The translations under genes were made by a program, and so were the position numbers. The notes beneath the pieces are model-generated. The model was not told where the DNA came from and did not search any database. It worked only from the letters and a program-made list of their open reading frames with translations. Shown here piece by piece: positions 15,650 through 18,909 of a stretch of 18,909 nt of DNA (within the stretch, counting starts at the first letter, position 1; each line of letters starts with the position of its first letter). The stretch covers positions 1-18,909 of the forward strand of contig JAVBOX010000133.1 in the NCBI GenBank assembly GCA_031550095.1, read 5' to 3'. The stretch comes from Avichristensenella sp031550095 (GTDB taxonomy: Bacteria > Bacillota > Clostridia > Christensenellales > Aristaeellaceae).

Positions 15650-16033
15650 ATGATGGATCTTCCATGGCTTCTTGTCGGCATCATGGCGGGAACGCTGGCC
15701 CTGGGGGCCGCTCTTTTTTGGCGGAGCAAGGGTTACCTGCTGCTGGTTGCTTTGAGCGCGGCCCTGGTGCTGGGGTTGAAACAATATGGCGATCAACAGG
15801 CGGCGGCTTCTGATTTTTTGCTGCTTACGGGCATCTTTTTCATGGACACGGGCATTTTTCGCTGGATGGGGGCAAAAGGGGCTCTGAAATGGCTGGGCAT
15901 CCGACGCAAAACGAGCGATGAACCGGGCGCAGGAGAGCTCTTCGCCATTTCTGGCGCTCGCCTGTTGGGGTTTGGCGCCCTTTTGGTTGTTTGCGCGGCC
16001 GCTTTATGCTATAATGCTGCCATCCTTTTCTAG
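15650..16033 (+). CDS. Small membrane protein of unknown function
   Basis: 127 residues, not recognised. Hydrophobic segments at about 6-24, 28-43, 54-70 and 102-124 point to three or four membrane passes, with a short charged loop (RRKTSDEPGAGE) before the last. A start at 15650 or at the adjacent ATG 15653 is possible; GAGG lies 11-14 bases upstream, which is a weak spacing. It follows the DppC-like gene by 21 bp on the same strand. Its 3' end carries a promoter-like sequence for the next gene. It may be co-transcribed with the importer; no function should be assigned. Confidence 0.6.
   Translation: MMDLPWLLVGIMAGTLALGAALFWRSKGYLLLVALSAALVLGLKQYGDQQAAASDFLLLTGIFFMDTGIFRWMGAKGALKWLGIRRKTSDEPGAGELFAISGARLLGFGALLVVCAAALCYNAAILF
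15987..16015 (+). promoter_or_regulatory. Promoter for the ABC-2 exporter unit
   Basis: TTGTTT (15987-15992), exactly 17 bases, then a perfect TATAAT (16010-16015) preceded by TGC, which is an extended -10. It lies inside the end of the small membrane protein gene, 32 bases before the exporter ATPase ATG. The -35 box is weak, and the extended -10 could compensate. Confidence 0.55.
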
Positions 16034-16047
16034 AGGCGGTGGCGTCT

Positions 16048-17034
16048 ATGCCCTTAATTGAAGCGGAGCAACTTCGCAAGGTCTACCGGGTCAGCGTCAA
16101 GCAACCGGGCCTGAAAGGCGCTGTCAAAAGCCTCTACCATACGGATTGGCGGGAAACCGCAGCCGTAGATGGCATTACGTTCACCATGGACGAGGGGGAA
16201 TCCATGGCCTGCATCGGCGAAAACGGCGCGGGCAAGTCCACTCTCATCAAGATGCTTGTGGGCATATTGAGGCCAACGCGCGGAATGGTGCGGGTATACG
16301 GCCAGAATCCCATGGATCACCACAGCGCCTATCTGCGGAAGATCGGCGTGGTATTTGGGCAAAAGACAAACCTCTGGTGGGACATTCCCGTCCTCGAGAG
16401 CTATCGCGCCGTGCAGGTCTTGTACCGCCTGGACAAGGCATCTTTTCAAAAAACCATGGGCAGGGTTGTGGATCTGCTGGACCTGTCGCCCATTCTTTCT
16501 TCCCCCGCCAGAAAGCTTTCCCTGGGGCAGCGGATGAAGGCGGACATTGGCATGGTCTTTTTACATTCCCCACGGGTGCTCTACTTGGACGAGCCCACCA
16601 TTGGCCTGGACATCAATGTGAAGCACACCATCCGCCAGTTCATCCGCCGGATGAACCGGGAGACCGGGGTTTCCGTGCTGCTTACCAGCCACGACCTGGA
16701 CGACATCGACCAGATCTGCGACACGGCCTTGGTGCTCTCCAAGGGAAAAACCTATTATCGGGGTGGATTGACGGAGCTCAAGCACCGGTTTGCCGCCCGG
16801 AAGGTGGTTACCATCGCCGGGGAGGCCATTTCGGATATCCAGGCCCTGCTGCCATTGGCCCAAGTGAATCTGGAAGGCCGCAAGGCCCGACTGTCCTATG
16901 ATGTGTCCACATATACCTCCGTTGAGATCCTAGCGGCGGTTTCCAAGTGCTATGAAATTGACGATATCGCCATCCAGGAACCGGGCATCAACGATGTGGT
17001 GTCCCGGATTTTCGCCCAGGGATCCATGCCGTGA
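16048..17034 (+). CDS. ABC-2 exporter ATPase (COG4586-type)
   Basis: 328 residues. Walker A is GENGAGKST (57-65), the Q-loop region GQKTNLWWDIP starts at about 104, the signature is LSLGQRMKAD (157-166), Walker B is VLYLDEPT (177-184) and the switch His is H215. LSLGQRMK replacing LSGGQ and the NLWWD motif are typical of the uncharacterised COG4586 ATPases. A GTG at 16039 is in frame, but ATG 16048 with AGAGGCGG upstream is preferred. The stop overlaps the GTG start of the next gene (GTGA). It should power the two membrane proteins that follow; the exported substrate is unknown. Confidence 0.88.
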   Translation: MPLIEAEQLRKVYRVSVKQPGLKGAVKSLYHTDWRETAAVDGITFTMDEGESMACIGENGAGKSTLIKMLVGILRPTRGMVRVYGQNPMDHHSAYLRKIGVVFGQKTNLWWDIPVLESYRAVQVLYRLDKASFQKTMGRVVDLLDLSPILSSPARKLSLGQRMKADIGMVFLHSPRVLYLDEPTIGLDINVKHTIRQFIRRMNRETGVSVLLTSHDLDDIDQICDTALVLSKGKTYYRGGLTELKHRFAARKVVTIAGEAISDIQALLPLAQVNLEGRKARLSYDVSTYTSVEILAAVSKCYEIDDIAIQEPGINDVVSRIFAQGSMP

Positions 17035-17828
17035 GGCGCTTTTTCAAGCTCATGTCCCTGACCATGCAGGGGCGCATGTACTATAAAGCCAGTTTTTTCA
17101 TGAACCTGGTCACCCCTTTGCTGCTGCTTTTCGGCCAGTTCCTTCTTTGGGGGTCCCTGTATGGCACGCGGGATGGAGCGGCCCTGGGGAGCTTCTCAAA
17201 GACCGATATGTATGCCTACCTCCTGATCGCCTTTGGCATCAACAGCCTGTTGACATGGTCCAGCGAGAATGCCCTCTCCCGGGAGATCCGCTCCGGCATG
17301 GTGACCGCCCGCCGCATCCGGCCCGTCTCCTTTTTAGCTCAGTCCCTTGCCGACATGTGCGGAAACCTGCTGCTGCAGGCGATTGCGAACGTAACGGCGG
17401 TCTGCCTGGGCTTTCTTTTTCTTAGGGCGACCGTGACCCTGCCATCCCTGGCATCCTTTGGCCTGTTTTGCGCAAGCCTCCTGCTAGCCGTTGTCCTCAG
17501 GATGATGCTGGTCAGCTTTTTCAGCCTTTTATGCTTTTTTACCACCGGCCACCTGGGCCTTACCTGGACCCGGACGGCCCTCATGGAGTTTTTCTCCGGC
17601 GCTTTGATTCCAGTGGCCCTATTTCCGGCGTGGCTTCAGAACTTTGCTTATTTGCTGCCCTTTCCCCTTATGCTGCAGGTGCCCGCGGCCATCTTCCTAG
17701 GGCAGCCATTGCCCATGCCCGTTGGGCTGACCTACGCCTTGCAGGGAGCCTGGATCCTGGCCTTTCTGGGGCTGCATGCCCTGCTGTACGGGCATATCCG
17801 GAAAAGCGCCACCTTGGCGGGAGGATGA
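17031..17828 (+). CDS. ABC-2 exporter permease 1 (COG4587/COG3694-like)
   Basis: 265 residues with about six membrane segments. It begins VRRFFKLMSLTMQGRMYYKA on a GTG that overlaps the ATPase stop codon, so it is translationally coupled. The layout (a cytoplasmic N-terminus, a short loop NALSREIRSGMVTARRIRPV, then paired membrane helices) is that of the uncharacterised ABC-2 permeases found with COG4586 ATPases. It forms one half of a heterodimeric membrane domain with the next gene. The exact COG of each permease is my best reading rather than certain. Confidence 0.85.
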   Translation: MRRFFKLMSLTMQGRMYYKASFFMNLVTPLLLLFGQFLLWGSLYGTRDGAALGSFSKTDMYAYLLIAFGINSLLTWSSENALSREIRSGMVTARRIRPVSFLAQSLADMCGNLLLQAIANVTAVCLGFLFLRATVTLPSLASFGLFCASLLLAVVLRMMLVSFFSLLCFFTTGHLGLTWTRTALMEFFSGALIPVALFPAWLQNFAYLLPFPLMLQVPAAIFLGQPLPMPVGLTYALQGAWILAFLGLHALLYGHIRKSATLAGG

Positions 17829-17829
17829 C

Positions 17830-18609
17830 ATGCTGAAAATCTACTTCATGCTCAAAGCCCAATATCTCAAGACCGCCATGGAGTATACCCTCAACTTTTG
17901 GATGATGGTAATAGCGGGCATCCTCATGCGCACATTGATGATGGGTGTGGCCTATGTGTTGTTCCGCAACATGCCCACCATCGCGGGGTTTACGGAGAGC
18001 GAAGTGTACCTGATCATGGCGCTGATGTTCGTCAGCGAGGGCATGTGCAACCTGCTGTTCGACGGCATATGGTATATTCCCCAGCTGGTCTACAGCGGCC
18101 AGTTTGACCTGATGCTCTCCCGACCCGTGTCACCCCTGTATCAGGTACTTTCCCATGAGGTGGGCCTCCAGGGCGTGGGCGTGGTAGCCATAGGCCTTGT
18201 CAGCCTGGGCTTGTCCCTGGCCGGACGCGGATGGCTCACGCTGCCCATAACGCTGGCCTGCGTGGGCTTCATCGCCACAGGCACTACGCTCCGCATGTCA
18301 TCCTATTTGATCGGGGCATGCTTCGTATTCTTTAAGGATATGGGCGGAAACTTCAACGCGCCCTATACGTTTTACAGCATCGGCGAATACGCCAAATACC
18401 CGGTCAGCGTGTACCCGATGTGGATGCGGGGACTCCTGTTCACCCTGATCCCCTATGGATTCATCGGTTATGTACCCGTGCTGATTCTTAGGGGAGAAAA
18501 TACCGCCTTATGGGTATCGCTCATGATCACGGCTTCCGTCCTCTATTTTTTCCTGGCACGTGGGATCTTTTACCGAAGCATACGGCGCTATGAAAGCATG
18601 GGGATGTAA
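17830..18609 (+). CDS. ABC-2 exporter permease 2 (DUF990/ABC2_membrane_6-like)
   Basis: 259 residues from the ATG at 17830, one base after the preceding stop codon, with GGGAGG as ribosome site. There are about six membrane segments. The pattern IWYIPQLVYSGQFDLMLSRP in the middle and YAKYPVSVYPMWMRGLLFTL with GFIGYVPVLILRG near the end is characteristic of the DUF990 family. An in-frame open stretch upstream lies within permease 1 and is not used. It is the last gene of the exporter unit. No clear hairpin terminator follows before the repeat at the window end. Known relatives have no agreed substrate. Confidence 0.87.
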   Translation: MLKIYFMLKAQYLKTAMEYTLNFWMMVIAGILMRTLMMGVAYVLFRNMPTIAGFTESEVYLIMALMFVSEGMCNLLFDGIWYIPQLVYSGQFDLMLSRPVSPLYQVLSHEVGLQGVGVVAIGLVSLGLSLAGRGWLTLPITLACVGFIATGTTLRMSSYLIGACFVFFKDMGGNFNAPYTFYSIGEYAKYPVSVYPMWMRGLLFTLIPYGFIGYVPVLILRGENTALWVSLMITASVLYFFLARGIFYRSIRRYESMGM

Positions 18610-18767
18610 GGGCTTTATGCTGCGTTCTACAAAATTCTACAAGCCTCAGAAAAAGGCAGAAACAAACGCATCCTGGGCAATCGGTGTTCAGGGTGTGTTT
18701 TGTTTTTGGCGGAGCAGAGCGGAGAATGGAATTCAAGCTCGAACGGCTTGTTCCCATGTTCGCCTTT
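18610..18767. other. Non-coding gap after the exporter genes
   Basis: No gene, RNA gene or convincing intrinsic terminator is visible. There is a small direct repeat, TTCTACAAAA/TTCTACAAGC, near 18627. The stretch runs into the left end of the dispersed repeat. Confidence 0.4.
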
Positions 18768-18909
18768 ATATTACTCCGGCACCAAATATTCGGAATTTGG
18801 CACGGATCTTTTTCCGTCCAGTGGCGTCGCCCTTCACTCAGCGTAGCGCTGCTACGCCTCGTTCCAGCTCCTTGCTGGGCGAAAAAATCTCTCGTGCATC
18901 TCTTCCGAC
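18768..18909. repeat. Dispersed MITE-like repeat, copy B (left part; right end lies outside the window)
   Basis: It starts with ATATTACTCCGGCA (18768-18781), the inverted partner of the copy A end. Bases 18809-18909 match 1-101 in the same orientation. The central stem here is GCGTAGC/GCTACGC, shorter than in copy A because three bases differ beside it. Confidence 0.7.

Noticed and set aside
16048..17034. The exporter ATPase as the missing ATPase of the peptide importer
   Set aside because: Its signature and NLWWD motif place it with ABC-2 exporters. Two matching ABC-2 permeases follow it directly, and it seems to have its own promoter.
18610..18767. Terminator after the exporter genes
   Set aside because: Only a 4-bp GCCT/AGGC stem with no T-tract was found.
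1..18909. CRISPR array, tRNA or rRNA genes
   Set aside because: No regularly spaced repeats and no cloverleaf or rRNA-like stretch were seen on either strand by eye. A covariance-model search was not possible.
1..18909. A composite transposon bounded by the two end repeats
   Set aside because: The repeats are short non-coding elements whose outer ends cannot be seen, and no intact transposase lies between them. A contig broken at a repeat is the simpler reading.

Overview
The window looks like accessory chromosomal DNA of a moderately GC-rich Bacillota, probably a gut-type Clostridia. Reasons are strong GGAGG ribosome sites, a YesM/YesN-type two-component pair, Mgl-type sugar transport, COG4586/4587/3694-type exporter genes and IS630 debris. 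This assignment is inference; there is no rRNA, tRNA or other phylogenetic marker. None of the extracytoplasmic binding proteins has a clear lipobox cysteine.

Layout. Bases 1-122 and 18768-18909 are the right and left parts of two copies of one dispersed repeat in direct orientation, so both ends of the window fall inside the same repeat. Bases 288-1337 are an IS graveyard: two broken IS630-family transposase genes lie back to back. The plus-strand one carries a 161-bp MITE-like insertion with terminal inverted repeats and a CTAA target duplication. The insertion adds exactly 55 codons and keeps the frame open.

Bases 1345-11319, minus strand, are one long sugar gene cluster. It reads: AraC-type response regulator, sensor histidine kinase, periplasmic-binding-like protein (frameshifted at an A8 tract), MglB paralogue, MglB, MglA, and an MglC with an unusual N-terminal extension of about 280 residues. 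The first three genes are joined by ATGA overlaps. I read it as a galactose/glucose-type importer together with its own extracytoplasmic sensing system. A 15-base motif recurs upstream of both the response regulator and mglB, and an 11-bp inverted repeat lies in the mglB leader.

Bases 11641-15628, plus strand and divergent, encode a peptide-type ABC importer: a binding protein, an intrinsic terminator or attenuator, then DppB- and DppC-like permeases. No Dpp ATPases are present. A small unknown membrane protein follows. A promoter with a perfect TATAAT at its 3' end then seems to start a separate ABC-2 exporter unit (ATPase and two permeases, 16048-18609) of a widespread but uncharacterised family.
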